Shown: positions 22,407 through 33,932 of the stretch, piece after piece
Layout: each line of letters opens with the position of its first letter
Numbering within the stretch: position 1 is the stretch's first letter
Assembly: GCF_020283565.1 (NCBI RefSeq)
Contig: NC_060065.1
Location: 35,142,409-35,206,408 of the forward strand
DNA: 64,000 bases
Direction: 5' to 3'
Origin: Trifolium pratense
Taxonomy: Eukaryota > Streptophyta > Magnoliopsida > Fabales > Fabaceae
Made by a program: the position numbers and the translations under genes
Notes under the pieces: model-generated
Seen by the model: the letters and a program-made list of their open reading frames with translations, nothing else
The model's database searches: none
Told to the model about the DNA's origin: nothing

Positions 22407-25400
22407 ATGATGTCTTCCCTTACTCCCTCCAACAAAATCCGCGTTGGGCTTTCCTCCAATCGTAACAAAAACAACAATAAACCCTCTCTCCCCAAAACTA
22501 GCTCTCGTACACAACCCTCTCGCCGTCGCCGTATCTTCAAAACCCTCTCCACCACCCTCGCCGTTTCCTCCGCAACTTCCATCGTCCGCCAAATTAAACC
22601 AATTATTCTCAACGGAAACGACGGCGGATTTGGTGGTGGACATATCGGTGGTGGAAGTAATGGTGGCGGTGGTGGTGGAGATGGAAATGGAGGAGGAGGA
22701 GGATTCTGGTCTAGATTTTTTAAACCGGCAGCAGCAATTGCTGATGAAAATCAATCTGATGAGTTTGATTCTCATGGTATGCCAGTAAATATTGCGATTC
22801 AATTGAACAAACTTAGTGGATTTAAAAAGTATAAGGTTTCTGATATTACATTCTTTGATCGGAATCGGAAAACAAATGTTGGTTCTGACGATTCGTTTAC
22901 CGAGATGATTACTATTGTTCCGGGAGGAGTGTATACTAAAACACAGCTTCAGAAGGAATTGGAGAGTTTGGCATCAAGTGGAATGTTTGAGAAGGTTGAT
23001 TTTGAAGGAAAAACTAATGCAGATGGAACAATTGGAATCAAGGTTTTGTTTAGTGAGAGTACTTGGGAAATTGCTGAAAATTTTCGTTGTTTAAATGTTG
23101 GTATGATGCCGCAGACAAAGCCGGTTGAATTGGATCCTGATATGACTGAAAGGGAGAGGATGAAATACTATTTGAGTCAAGAGAGGGAGTACAAAAGGAG
23201 GATGGAAAAGGCGAGGCCGTGTATTTTGCCAAAGACGGTACATATGGAGGTTATGGATATGTTGAGGAAAGAGAAGACTTTGAGTGCTAGGTTGTTGCAG
23301 AAGATAAGGGATAGAGTTCAGAAGTGGTATCATGATGAAGGGTATGCTTGTGCTCAAGTGGTTAATTTTGGAAATCTTAATACTAAAGAGGTTGTTTGTG
23401 AGGTTGTTGAAGGAGATATTAGTAAATTGTCTGTTCAGTTCCTCGATAAGCTTGGCAATGTCGTTGAAGGCAATACTCAAACCCCTGTCATACATAGAGA
23501 GCTTCCCAAAGAGGTACAATACAATATACATTGCATAGTTATGTAATATTTTATGTTATGTTATCTGTTATATATGGGAGATTCCTCGGCATCTTTTTGT
23601 TTGTCGATTTAGAGGGTTATGTGTTTTTGTTATATGCTGCAAAATTGATATTTCTAGTATGGTTAATTGCTTTCAAATTCAATGATTTTATTATTTGCTT
23701 TGTGATTTGTTTTTTTATCGTAAAACTGCTCATTGGTTTTAGTTACTCACTTGATTGATGTTTGTATTGGATTAACAGCTGTTTCCGGGTAACACCTTTA
23801 ACATTGAAGCAGGGAAGCAAGCTTTAAGAAACATAAATTCTCTTGCTTTGTTTTCGAATATTGAGGTTAATCCACGGCCTGATGAGAATAGTGAGGGAGG
23901 CATAATTGTTGAAATTAAGGTAAAAGAGTTGGATCAGAAGACAGCTGAAGTCAATACTGAATGGAGTATTGTTCCTGGACGAGGAGGGTATCCCACCCTG
24001 GTATTTCCATAAAATTAAACATCAATTTTCTTCAACAACTGATGGCTCTTTCCTGCTCAATTAATCTGATTATTTGCTGTTCAATTTTTGTTCAGGCCTC
24101 ACTTCAACCTGGTGGAACTATTAGTTTTGAGCATCGGAATCTTCAAGGACTGAATAGAGCTGTTAGTGGTTCTATAACGACCAGCAACTTTCTCAACCCT
24201 CAGGTACTCTTGAGCTAGTCTGCTGAGTTTCTTCATTTTATTCTACAAATAGTTGTGTTTCGTCAATATTGGTATCTGAAAATGTTCATCATGTTTTCTC
24301 CTAGGATGATCTTGCATTTAAGTTAGAGTACGCACATCCATATTTGGATGGTGTAGATAATCCACGGAACCGTACTCTCCGTGTAAGCTGTTTCAATAGC
24401 CGAAAGCTAAGTCCAGTATTCACTGGAGGGCCTGGGCTGGATGAAGTGCCACCAATATGGGTTGATCGTGGTGGTGTCAAAGCTAATATAACAGAGGCAA
24501 GTTACTTGTTCTTTATTGTTATGTGACCTCATAAACCTTGGAGTGCCTATTTAGGCTAATGTGGTGATTTTTTATATTAAATTTTATGGTTTGTGTGCCG
24601 AGCAGAATTTCACGCCACAGAGTAAATTCACTTATGGACTTGTAATGGAAGAGATAACAACTCGAGATGAAAATAGTCAAATCTGTGGAAATGGTCGAAG
24701 AGTATTACCTAATGGTGGAATTAGCGCAGATGGACCTCCTACCACCCTCAGTGGTACTGGCGTTGACCGCATGGCATTTTTACAGGCAAATATCACTCGT
24801 GATAACACACGTTTTGTGAATGGAGCTGTAGTTGGACAGAGAAATATGTTCCAGGTGACTTATCTAATCCTAGCACTAAATGTCTTTAAAGTTGCTCACA
24901 TGGATGGTTTATGCCTTTTTATTATTCTTGTGGGTTTTAGAAATAGTGACTAAAAAAAGAACCATTTCTGAATATTCTTTCAGCTTTTTGTTTTGCTAAA
25001 AATTCAAATCTTGACTTGGGTGGAGAAATAAGATGTTCTGAAGAAGACAAAGAGGTGTAAGGGCAGAGGCTGTTATGTCTGTACAGATAGATGCCGCAGT
25101 GTTCCTTAATATTTTCCAAAATCATTTAGATTTTATATTTATGACTTGGCCACAATAATCTTTTCACTTTGACTGCACAACACAAATGCCTCAAACTGAC
25201 ACGTGTTTGGAAATATAGAGCCTGTTAGAGATAATAGTTTTGTCATGCAGTTGAACCATGAAAGAAGTTAAAGTTCCATTCTATGTTTCTCCTTTTTATC
25301 TCTTTTTTTTTTTTTCGTTTGTATGTTATGTATGATGTATGATTGAAAAAACAATCACCAAGCCTTCTTCCATTTGGTAAGGTCCATCACGTCAAATTGA

Positions 25401-27400
25401 TCAAACAACAAACAACGCCATTATTCCACATTGCCATGTATTGATTTCAAAATAGACAAGTTTCCTCTATATCTTTCTTAATAGTTTGACTTTCTTTTTT
25501 TTTATTTTTTTTTTATCTTCCTCAACCTTTAAATATTGGACTATCCTTCATCTAGTCAATCCTCCTCACTGGTTTTTCTTTGGGTTCTCTCCATATATAT
25601 ACCAACTATCTAAGATTTAGATGAGATTCTAGTATTCTACAATCTTTTTTTAGAATGAGAGCTACTCCAATTTTTCCTCTAATAACTGTGTTCCTAAACC
25701 CACTTTGTTTTATATGACTACTAAACATAAAATTCTCATCTTTGTGATACTGGTTTTACCTTCTTGTTTACTCTTTGCTGCTAATATTCAGTCTTATAGA
25801 GCATTGTATATTTTTATAATTGTGTGCTAAATTTTTCTTTTGAACCCGAGTGATGCTTTTCTATTAGCTCTCTCTCGAGTAAAGTTTGCTAGTTGTACCT
25901 TTTTGGATCAATACCGAAGTTGGCATATAAAACCTATCTAACATGACAGAAGTAGCTAGAATATGCTATAAGGATATTACCTTACCTGTGCAGTGACTTG
26001 TAGTCAATAGTGTGCCATAGTGTCTTAGTAGAATGGCCGGTGGCCGCTATTGAAAGTCTGTAGCAGAGCTGTAACGACCACTATAGCAGCTATTCGCACC
26101 ACGACAACTGCTAAATGTTTCAGGGTCAAAATCTTGTGGCATCAGTTTTTATTTTATTTTATTTTTTGAAATTGAATTTTAATGTTTATTTACTGTAAGC
26201 CTTCAGATGCTTTAACTTGTTTGTTTTATTGACTTTTTTTTTTTTTTGTATTTCTATGTTTTATTATTTTATGAATATTTCATGAACTTTAAGTATTATT
26301 TTTATTTTCAGCATTTATATATTAATCTTTAATAAGCATATAAAATTCAGAATAGCGCCCTCCGGCTGTAGCGCTTTTTAGCTTGGCCTCTAGGCATTGT
26401 TGTCCTGTATTGATAATTATGGATCTTATATGAATTCAAGATGGTAATGGTAGTTTAGTGTATCGGATCTTTTTGAGGTTAACTTGTTAGAGGATCATAC
26501 CTCGGCTAATGTTAGCATGATTCCATCTTTTGGATGTGGAAGCATTCTTTTTAACCAACAACTAAACCTTTTCTATTATATGACACCGGCTGGGTAAACC
26601 ATTACCGTTGAGTTCTACCTACAACACATTTTCAGTTAACCCTTTTAATTCAAGGTCCAATTTGCAGTACCTTCCAGGACAAGATATTTATGTTTTTTTA
26701 TTTATTTCCTTCGAGGACAAGATATTGATGTTTTATTTATTTATTTTAGACTCTTGAAGTATGCTATACCAGTACTTTCTGATTACCGTTTCCACAATTG
26801 CAAACTGCAGGTAGATCAAGGTCTGGGCATAGGCACCCAGCTCCCATTCTTCAATCGCCACCTGCTAACTCTGACACGATTTATCCAATTGATGTCTGTG
26901 GAGGAAGGAGCTGGTAAACGACCACCACCAGTGCTTGTCCTCCACGGTCGCTATGGCGGTTGTGTTGGTGATCTTCCAAGCTATGATGCGTTTACTCTTG
27001 GAGGCCCTTATTCTGTTAGGGGTTACAACATGGGTGAGCTTGGTGCTGCTAGAAACATGGTGGAGGTAGGAATGACTAGACTCATTTTATGATTCTTCGT
27101 CAAGATTTGATTTTAGTTAATTTTTATTATCTGTGTACTAATTTCTTTTTCTATCTACAGCTTGCAGCTGAGTTACGGATACCTGTTAAAGGCATGCAAT
27201 TGTATGGGTTCGCTGAGCATGGCAATGATCTAGGGAGTTCAAAGGATGTCAAAGGAAATCCTACAGAAGTATATAGGCGAATGGGTCAAGGTTCATCTTA
27301 TGGTGTTGGTGCTAAGCTTGGTTTGGTCAGAGCAGAATATGCCATTGATCATAACTCAGGAACTGGGGCATTATTTTTCCGTTTCGGAGAAAGGTTTTAA
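22407..27400 (+). CDS. TOC75: TOC75 (TOC75-III), chloroplast outer-envelope protein-import channel
   Basis: Omp85-family beta-barrel that passes precursor proteins through the chloroplast outer envelope with the TOC159 and TOC34 receptors. Seven exons: 22407-23513, 23779-24000, 24096-24203, 24305-24496, 24606-24854, 26811-27065, 27161-27400. All junctions keep phase and give 790 residues, near the usual 800-820. Seen in order: basic, Ser-rich transit peptide; poly-Gly stretch (residues 70-99) known to direct envelope targeting; POTRA repeats (about 130-450, including DRVQKWYHDEGYACAQVVNF); then the barrel with LGGPYSVRGYNMGE and the terminal FFRFGERF. MMSS at 22407 is the first in-frame ATG. 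Intron 4 has a GC donor (GAG/GCAAGT); every GT nearby would break the frame. Intact, probably the functional gene. Confidence 0.97.
24855..26810 (+). other. Large TOC75 intron 5
   Basis: 1956 bp between exons 5 and 6, with standard GT and AG ends (CCAG/GTGACT and CTGCAG/GTAGAT). It contains poly-T tracts and, near 26030-26390, GC-richer GCCGCTATTG/TAGCGC sequence that looks like old transposon debris. No ORF or family was recognised. Confidence 0.7.
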
Positions 27401-27910
27401 GTTGCAAATTAGTCACAGTATATTGTAAAGAGGTTTTATTAAACTACATTTTTGGTTTAATTGGACACAGTGCTAATACTAGAGTAATAGACTCTTTTCG
27501 TAATGTTTGCTATTATATTAGATGCTTTTTACTTTTTGTGGCGCTGGCTAGTGATCATTACAAAGTCCACAAGTACAAATATGAACTTTCATTGATAAAT
27601 ATAGTTGTTTGATGATTTTTATTTTGACAGTATAATTGTCTGATGATTAAGGATTTAAATATTTGTCTGCAGATGTATAATTAAGTAAATTCGTATATCT
27701 CATATTTTGCACTTTTATCCTAAAACATGTTTGTCCAATGTTCGCATAAAAAGCTTTAGAGTTTCACTGTTTCCAAATTTTTTCATGTCACCAATATACA
27801 TCCCTGATTGAAGTTGTAGCCTGGTAGTGATTGGTATCTGTTAAGTCATTGTATACAGTCAAGGTTAGGGATCCATTTAAAACTAAGTGAATAATGTTAG
27901 AAATGTATTT

Positions 27911-28066
27911 TGATATCAAATGCATACAGAAAGACAAACTTGATTAACATTTTGCAATTCAAAAGATCATTTTAAAATATTGATATATAAAAGACTATTG
28001 ATACAATCCTATAATTTCAAGGACTCTATTGATATCAAATGCATACAGAAAGACAAACTTGATTAA
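27911..28066. repeat. Perfect 37-bp direct repeat flanking 82 bp
   Basis: The same 37 bases, beginning TGATATCAAATGCATACAG and ending CTTGATTAA, occur at 27911-27947 and 28030-28066. The second copy abuts the next MITE. The region from 27401 to 27910 is TOC75 3' flank with nothing else recognised. Confidence 0.85.
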
Positions 28067-28407
28067 TTCCATATTTAGTCCCTTATGTTTATTTTAGATT
28101 TCAATTTGGTCTCTTATGTTTAAAAAGTTTCAAATTGGTCCCTTATGTTATTAATCTCAACATAAGTTGGTCTTTTTTGTTAAATTTTGAGTTAATTTTT
28201 TCTAACTTTTTGTTAAATTTTGAGTTAATTTCTTCTAAAACTTTTACTTAGTACTCTCCTAAGTGGTCCACGTACGCAAATTCATTAAACAAGTCGACGA
28301 TTTAAACAAAAATTTGACGAAAAGGATCAAATTGAAACTTTGTAAACATAAGAGACCAAATTGGAACCTAAAATAAATATAAGGGAACAAATATGCACTT
28401 AAAGCCT
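28067..28407. mobile_element. Older relative of the 21604-21946 hairpin MITE
   Basis: Same arm pattern (TTAGTCCCTTATGTTTATTTT ... AAATAAATATAAGGGAACAA) and similar length, but arms differ at many places and the right end GCACTTAAAGCC is altered. No clean target duplication. About 350 bp of featureless AT-rich DNA follows. Confidence 0.65.
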
Positions 28408-28754
28408 TTATTTTTTAATTATATATCGTTACAAAAATAATATTCATGTGTAAAGTCCCCGCTGCAGAATTGATATATTACTTGTGTAACTGTAGCGTGA
28501 TAATGCATGCATGGCATCATGAAATTATGGAAAGAAATAAACTTCCTCAAGGAGAAATATGCTATTAAGTGAGAAGAAATAATATGCTGCTATAATATTG
28601 TTGACTGCATGCTTTAAAGAAAGAAATAAAAAATCATGAAGATGTGTATGGTTGCATGTTGAGGTGTAAATTATTTCAAAGCCATGAAGATGTCATTGAA
28701 GACACTATTGGCATGCAAATATAACATATGTAAGTGCCAAGACAGTGGAATGAA

Positions 28755-30015
28755 TTACAATAAACTTGGTACAAACCATACAGGATAAGGACGAGGAATA
28801 TCATCATGCTTTAATTTCTTCACAGGAAAGTATTTGATGCTGCTATCAGTCAAACAAAACATTCCCAACTGTAAACTTGACCATGGATTTGCCGCACACC
28901 CATGATGAAAAGCAAAATAGATGATATTCCCTCTAATTAAATCTTTGCTGAAATTAAGTTCATCCCTTGACATTACTATGCTGCTCAAATTACTAACAAA
29001 AGCCACTCTATCTTCTAGCTCCACATTCTGCCACCCAATAGGATCCTTGTTTGTGTCCAGCTTGAACATTTCAAAGTTGTTAACCTGCAGTGGCTGAGCA
29101 TAATCTGTGAAAAATCTGAAACCGTTAGCGTTAATATGTCGATTTTCAGGCGTTGTAACCACATTACAGAGCATATAAATGAAGTATAACTCTCTTAGTG
29201 CTTCATCTTTGGCTAGATAACAGAACACGCCATTGCTACGCTGCCACTTAAGAATACTTATAATTGGAAACTCGGCCAACACTTTAGCCTTTGGAGGTCC
29301 ATTAATGGAGTCCTTGAGACAATAAACCAATATAGAACTTGAGGATGAGTCACTTACAGCTACATACAATTTTGTTCCAATAATTTCCACGTCCCTAAAC
29401 CCTGAATCCTTATCCGACACAACTATAGTCCATGACTTTTCAAAGAGTTTATAAATTGCAATGTGACAAAAATCATCGAAAAGACTGACTAAATGACAAT
29501 CAGAAGAACCATTGCAGTTTGGTTTGGAAGAGGCCACCATTTTTTTTAATTGTGGTTTTTCTCTATCACCTCGGACGGGAAAATACTCACAGGTGGGTGG
29601 CAAGGGCAACTTTGATGGTATCATGATTCTAACATTGGTCACTGGATTCCAGAAGAAACATTTCACAAAAACTCTTTCAGAATTGTCACTCATAATCAAC
29701 CATCCTTTAATTGAGCCAATACATTTATCGGCGTACCTCAATGGTGGATTGCAAGGTGGTGATGTAAACTTTTTTTACTCAAGCTGAAAAAGAACCTTGA
29801 ATATTTGAATTGTAGGAAAACTTGTGGCATTTCAGGTAAAGGGTAGCAATGCTTGTTTTCAATGACATTAGAAATTGTTTTCCTGCAAGAACGGCATACT
29901 GCTCTCAATGCAAGGTAATCGTTAATGAACAAACCCTTTGTAATCAGCTCCAACACATCAACTGGTAGATTTGTTAATATGTTGTTTTCTTCAATCTCGC
30001 ACTTTTCATGAGCCA
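28755..30015 (-). pseudogene. F-box/DUF295 protein gene with a one-base frameshift
   Basis: F-box proteins choose substrates for SCF ubiquitin ligases; this plant family pairs an N-terminal F-box with a C-terminal DUF295 beta-propeller-like domain. The F-box is clear (LTNLPVDVLELITKGLF, then LRAVCRSCRKTI). It follows a likely acceptor at 30016-30018, so the first exon or start is uncertain. The frame breaks in a run of seven A (T at 29770-29776). Downstream the other frame resumes with NPPLRYADKCIGSIKGWLIM and stays open for about 330 codons to PYPVWFVPSLL, the usual DUF295 end. The break at a homopolymer could be a real mutation, a polymorphism or a base-calling error. The DUF295 part is otherwise undamaged. 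Confidence 0.82.
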
Positions 30016-30520
30016 CTGCATAAATGAAATATAAGTTTCTTCTGATATAAAAGGCCAAATCTAATTGATGTGTAGAGACCTATGAAACCCAAATACTCAA
30101 AAGTTGGAGATGTATCCGTACCAGATAGATACTCATAGATTCGCACCCTAAGTATAAAAAAAAAATTACGTTTTAAAAAGTATTTTGGAGTGTTATTTTG
30201 ACACAGCTTTTGTTACACAAATCCTACTCAAACACTGTTTATACATACTTTTTGCTTTTTTCATAGAAAATACTGTTTAGGGTATGATGGGTTGCTCAAA
30301 CGGTTTGAGCTAATATTGAAAGGAGTAAAGGTCTAAGTGTTCAAGTTAAAATCTAACAATATATGCAGAAGTATAAATAATATTATAGTAATTAAGTAAA
30401 AATATACAACTCAGAACACTACTCACACTAAAATAAATCATTGCCGAATATGCAAGAATAGACAAACCAGAAACTAAAAAATAAATGTAAGTCAGAGATT
30501 GCACGTGTATACATACAAGA

Positions 30521-30580
30521 TTTACGAGGTTCGATCAATTTGTGTAGCCCTTTACGAGGTTCAGTCAATTTGCGTAGCCC
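30521..30580. repeat. Two tandem 30-bp units
   Basis: TTTACGAGGTTCGATCAATT plus TGTGTAGCCC is repeated with two changes. The wording resembles the end of some plant LTRs, but no partner was found. The surrounding 30020-31440 is AT-rich without recognised genes. Confidence 0.6.
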
Positions 30581-31447
30581 ATTATACACGAAAAACCCTA
30601 CTATCAACATGAGAAACCCTTGTCCATTGATAAGTTTTCTAAGTTCTTTGGTAGCTGGACTAAATTGTGTTTTAACTTTGATTATCTGATCTCTTCCTCT
30701 TTCTCCTGTTGGTATCATTGTTTTAGTCCTCCCATTCGGTTTTTGAACCATCGTTTGGTACCCATATACTCCACTCTTTATATAGACAGATTTAGGAATG
30801 TATTGAATTGAGATTTTAAAGAATTTTTTAAAAAAAATATTAAAAAAAAATCTTGTGGTATCCAATTTAGAATTTTATATATTTATATAATATAAACAAA
30901 TCTTATGGCTTTTTTAATAAAAATAAACAAATTTTATGGTATTCAATTAAGATAATCAAGATTATTTTTTTAGGACAACAAAATCTGATGATATCGAAAA
31001 GTCTATATATTTTGATGGATTCATAGTTTTAGTTCATATATTTCATATCTTTTTTTTTTTTGTTTTTTTAAATGCGGATTTGACTTGTTGGTTTGTTCAC
31101 AGACCTATTTTTTTAGCAATTTTATTTTTAAAATTATTAACAATGATGTGGCAAAGAGATATACTACTTTTTTTTTATAAGATACTACTTTTTATTTATT
31201 TAAGGGACTATAAATGTATAATATACTAGTTTTTTTCTATCAAAGAAAACAAAATAATATATTAATTTTTTGGTAAGTAACAAAAAAATAATAATATAGT
31301 TTAAAAAATGAAATCTACACGTTTGTTTTTTGAGTAGAACAGTTTCTATATATTTATGTCTTCCTATTTTTTTTTTTTTCCATGGATGAAGCCTTTAAAT
31401 ATCTTCATTTTTTTCTAGACATCTTCATCTGTTTCTTGAATATACTT

Positions 31448-31758
31448 GGTGTGTTTGGTAAGTCCAATAAGCTAGCTTATAGCTTATGGGACCAGCTTAT
31501 AAGCTTGTTTGATAAAAATGGACGTGTTTTGTAACAAGCTTATCTAATTAGCTTATAACATTTTTTGAGATGCTATTTCAAGTAGCGTATGAGCTTATAG
31601 CTTTTTACATTTTATTTCATGTTTACCCTTAAAATTATAAACCATGTACTTATGTCATTTTGTATTTACAACAGCTAAATTTGTCAAACACTTTAATTTT
31701 ATTCTATTAGCTTTTTAGCTATAAGTTAGCTTATAACTTATTTTTACCGAACAGAGTC
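31448..31758. mobile_element. MITE rich in AGCTTATAGCT palindromes
   Basis: Ends GGTGTGTTTGGTAA and, on the opposite strand, GACTCTGTTCGGTAA, followed on both sides by AATAAG...GCTTATAGCT-type sequence. About 310 bp, no ORF. It lies directly downstream of the last NAXD exon fragment. Confidence 0.6.
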
Positions 31759-31907
31759 ATTATAGAGTCATTATAGATAAATCAATAATAATAAAAAGTA
31801 AAGAGAACTCTATAAGACTTAAAGAAGAGCAATTGAAGAATACAGTATCATAAAGTTTCCTGGAAGGAAACTCACAAATATAATGCAAAAAATAATTACT
31901 TACTTGC

Positions 31908-33513
31908 CTTCCATAAAGGATATCACCATGGCCGCTACAACGTCTAGGAGAACCATAGACACTTACTGATTTGACTGCATAAATAACAGACTCAATCAAA
32001 TGGTTTCCAAACATCTAAAGCTATTCAGAGTAGCTTCTCAACACAATCAGAAATACAATTTCTTTAGATTCTTTTTTTCCCTTCAAAATCTTATCCAAAC
32101 CATGAAAGTTTCCAAGAAAAAAGGGTAAACAAATGCAATCATTTTTTTTTAGCAAGAAATCAAAGGATCATAATCTGCCTTCACACTACATATGTCATGA
32201 ATTAGCCAGAGCATCAAACTGAATACACTGCTTATGATATAATGAATTTATGGAAACAAATGAAATTGAACAGGAACACACACAAATATAACATTTATAA
32301 TATGACTCATTAGCCAGCTTAGCCCTTGAAAATTTCAATTAGCTGGAGTGAGTACTACATTACAATGCTGATGAAGTTAGCATTAGCCAATTATATTTCA
32401 TAATATTGAATGCAGCGGAAGAGAAACTTGTTTAAATCTCTAAATCCATATAAGTGGCATGCTTTTTTGGATTTACACAAGTTAGGATGCTGAAAAAACA
32501 TGTTACAGTAAACAACCAACTATACTAATCAGAAACACACCTCAGAAATATCAAACAACAAGCAGAAAAACGATTGGTTCTGTAAAACATTCTGGCATAA
32601 AAACCAGTGATCTAAAATGGGGATTGGGATCTTACTGTTTGGCAAGAGATAGCACTTGCCGAGTAGCATCATCGTTATTTACTTCAGAACTCGGTACTTT
32701 CTGTACAAGTCGCTTATATTCATTGATATTTGGGGTTAGAACAGCCAAGGCATAGCCACTAACAAGTTCAAGATGATTTGTAACAAGAAAAATCCCATCC
32801 TGAAATATGCCGAAACAGTAAGCAATAAGCGCATGTTAATCACATTACAATGCGATGTCCAAACTTCAACATACATACCCCATCTATCACAATTGGGATG
32901 TTTGATTTTCTTGCATGCCTGATGATTTCAGTCACACAGTCCTGACATCATCATGCAAATGTTAGATAAATAAGCGATTTGCAAGTGTATAATAAAACTG
33001 GGATTGAGTGATTCAAGCGAAGCTTATGAAGAGATAGCATACCAGAAGAAATGGATCTCTTCCTAGGCCTGGACCAATGACTAGACAGTCAAATCTTTCT
33101 AACCATTTGTCAACTTCAGCAAGAACTTTGCTTGCTATGATTTTCTTGTCCTCCTCCCTGAAATCAGTCTCTCGCTAAAATCAACATTCACTAGGTATTT
33201 TTTGAAATGTGCAGTTCGGAAAATGAATCGAAGTAGTACCTGACACTATATGACTCTTCCAAAACCTGCACAATCAACTCAGGACTGTAGCTTTTGATGA
33301 CAGGAGCAGCATCTTTTGTACAGAATACATGTGACAAATCTGCACCCTTCATAGATGGAAAAAATAATAGTATGACAATGATTTCATTCAAGAAAACTTT
33401 GAAAAAAGAGTAAAAAGAAAGATTACAGGTACTAACAATTTTTAAGGCTGAAATAGCAGCAAAATATGGGGCACCTGTATATTCGCGGCACCCTCCAATA
33501 ACAGCTATTTTCC
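31908..33513 (-). pseudogene. ATP-dependent NAD(P)HX dehydratase (NAXD/CARKD), truncated at both ends
   Basis: This enzyme repairs hydrated NADH and NADPH; the fold is that of carbohydrate kinases. Exons seen: 33437-33513 ([20 protein letters not shown]), 33240-33346 ([20 protein letters not shown]), 33043-33157 (FDCLVIGPGLGRDPFLL), 32879-32941 (IIRHARKSNIPIVIDG), 32636-32799 (SGYALAVLTPNINEYKRLV) and 31908-31974 (SVSVYGSPRRCSGHGDIL, with the GxGD motif). The exon that should encode the GGVTILRKGKSDLIS-type segment between the last two is absent. No N-terminal exon is found above 33513 and no C-terminal exon after the GxGD exon, where a MITE begins. The last exon would use a GC donor (AG/GCAAGT). 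Fragments are open, but no complete enzyme can be made. Confidence 0.85.
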
Positions 33514-33932
33514 CTGATTTGAAAAATAAGTGAGATATTCCTTATTCTCTATCCAGATAGACACAAACATCATATCATATAAACAATACAAAGTTAGTAC
33601 TCGAGACATAATTGACAAACATATTTCTTTCTTAATTTTCTTGGATAAACTAAACACAACTCACCACAGCCTTGGTAGGGCTTCAATTGCCAAATGTAAT
33701 GAATTAGGAAAAAAATACCCAACTCCGAAACTTGTTATGCTAGTCATATTTGCAATAATCAGGGAAATTTTTATCACATGGAAACATTTAGAAACAAAAG
33801 GGAAGGAAACGACATAGAAAGAGATTGAAGGCGTAGCTCAAGTCGATGAACCAGGACACTAGATAGAAAGAGATTAAGAGGATGTCCGGGGATTCAAACC
33901 CTGACTAGTGACTACTAACAGAATTTTAAATA

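Noticed and set aside
22307..22802. Minus-strand ORFs over TOC75 exon 1
   Set aside because: Antisense of the poly-Gly and transit-peptide region; the plus-strand gene is certain.
30428..30865. 145-codon minus-strand ORF
   Set aside because: Low-complexity, AT-rich and containing the 30-bp tandem repeat; no recognisable domain or conserved features.
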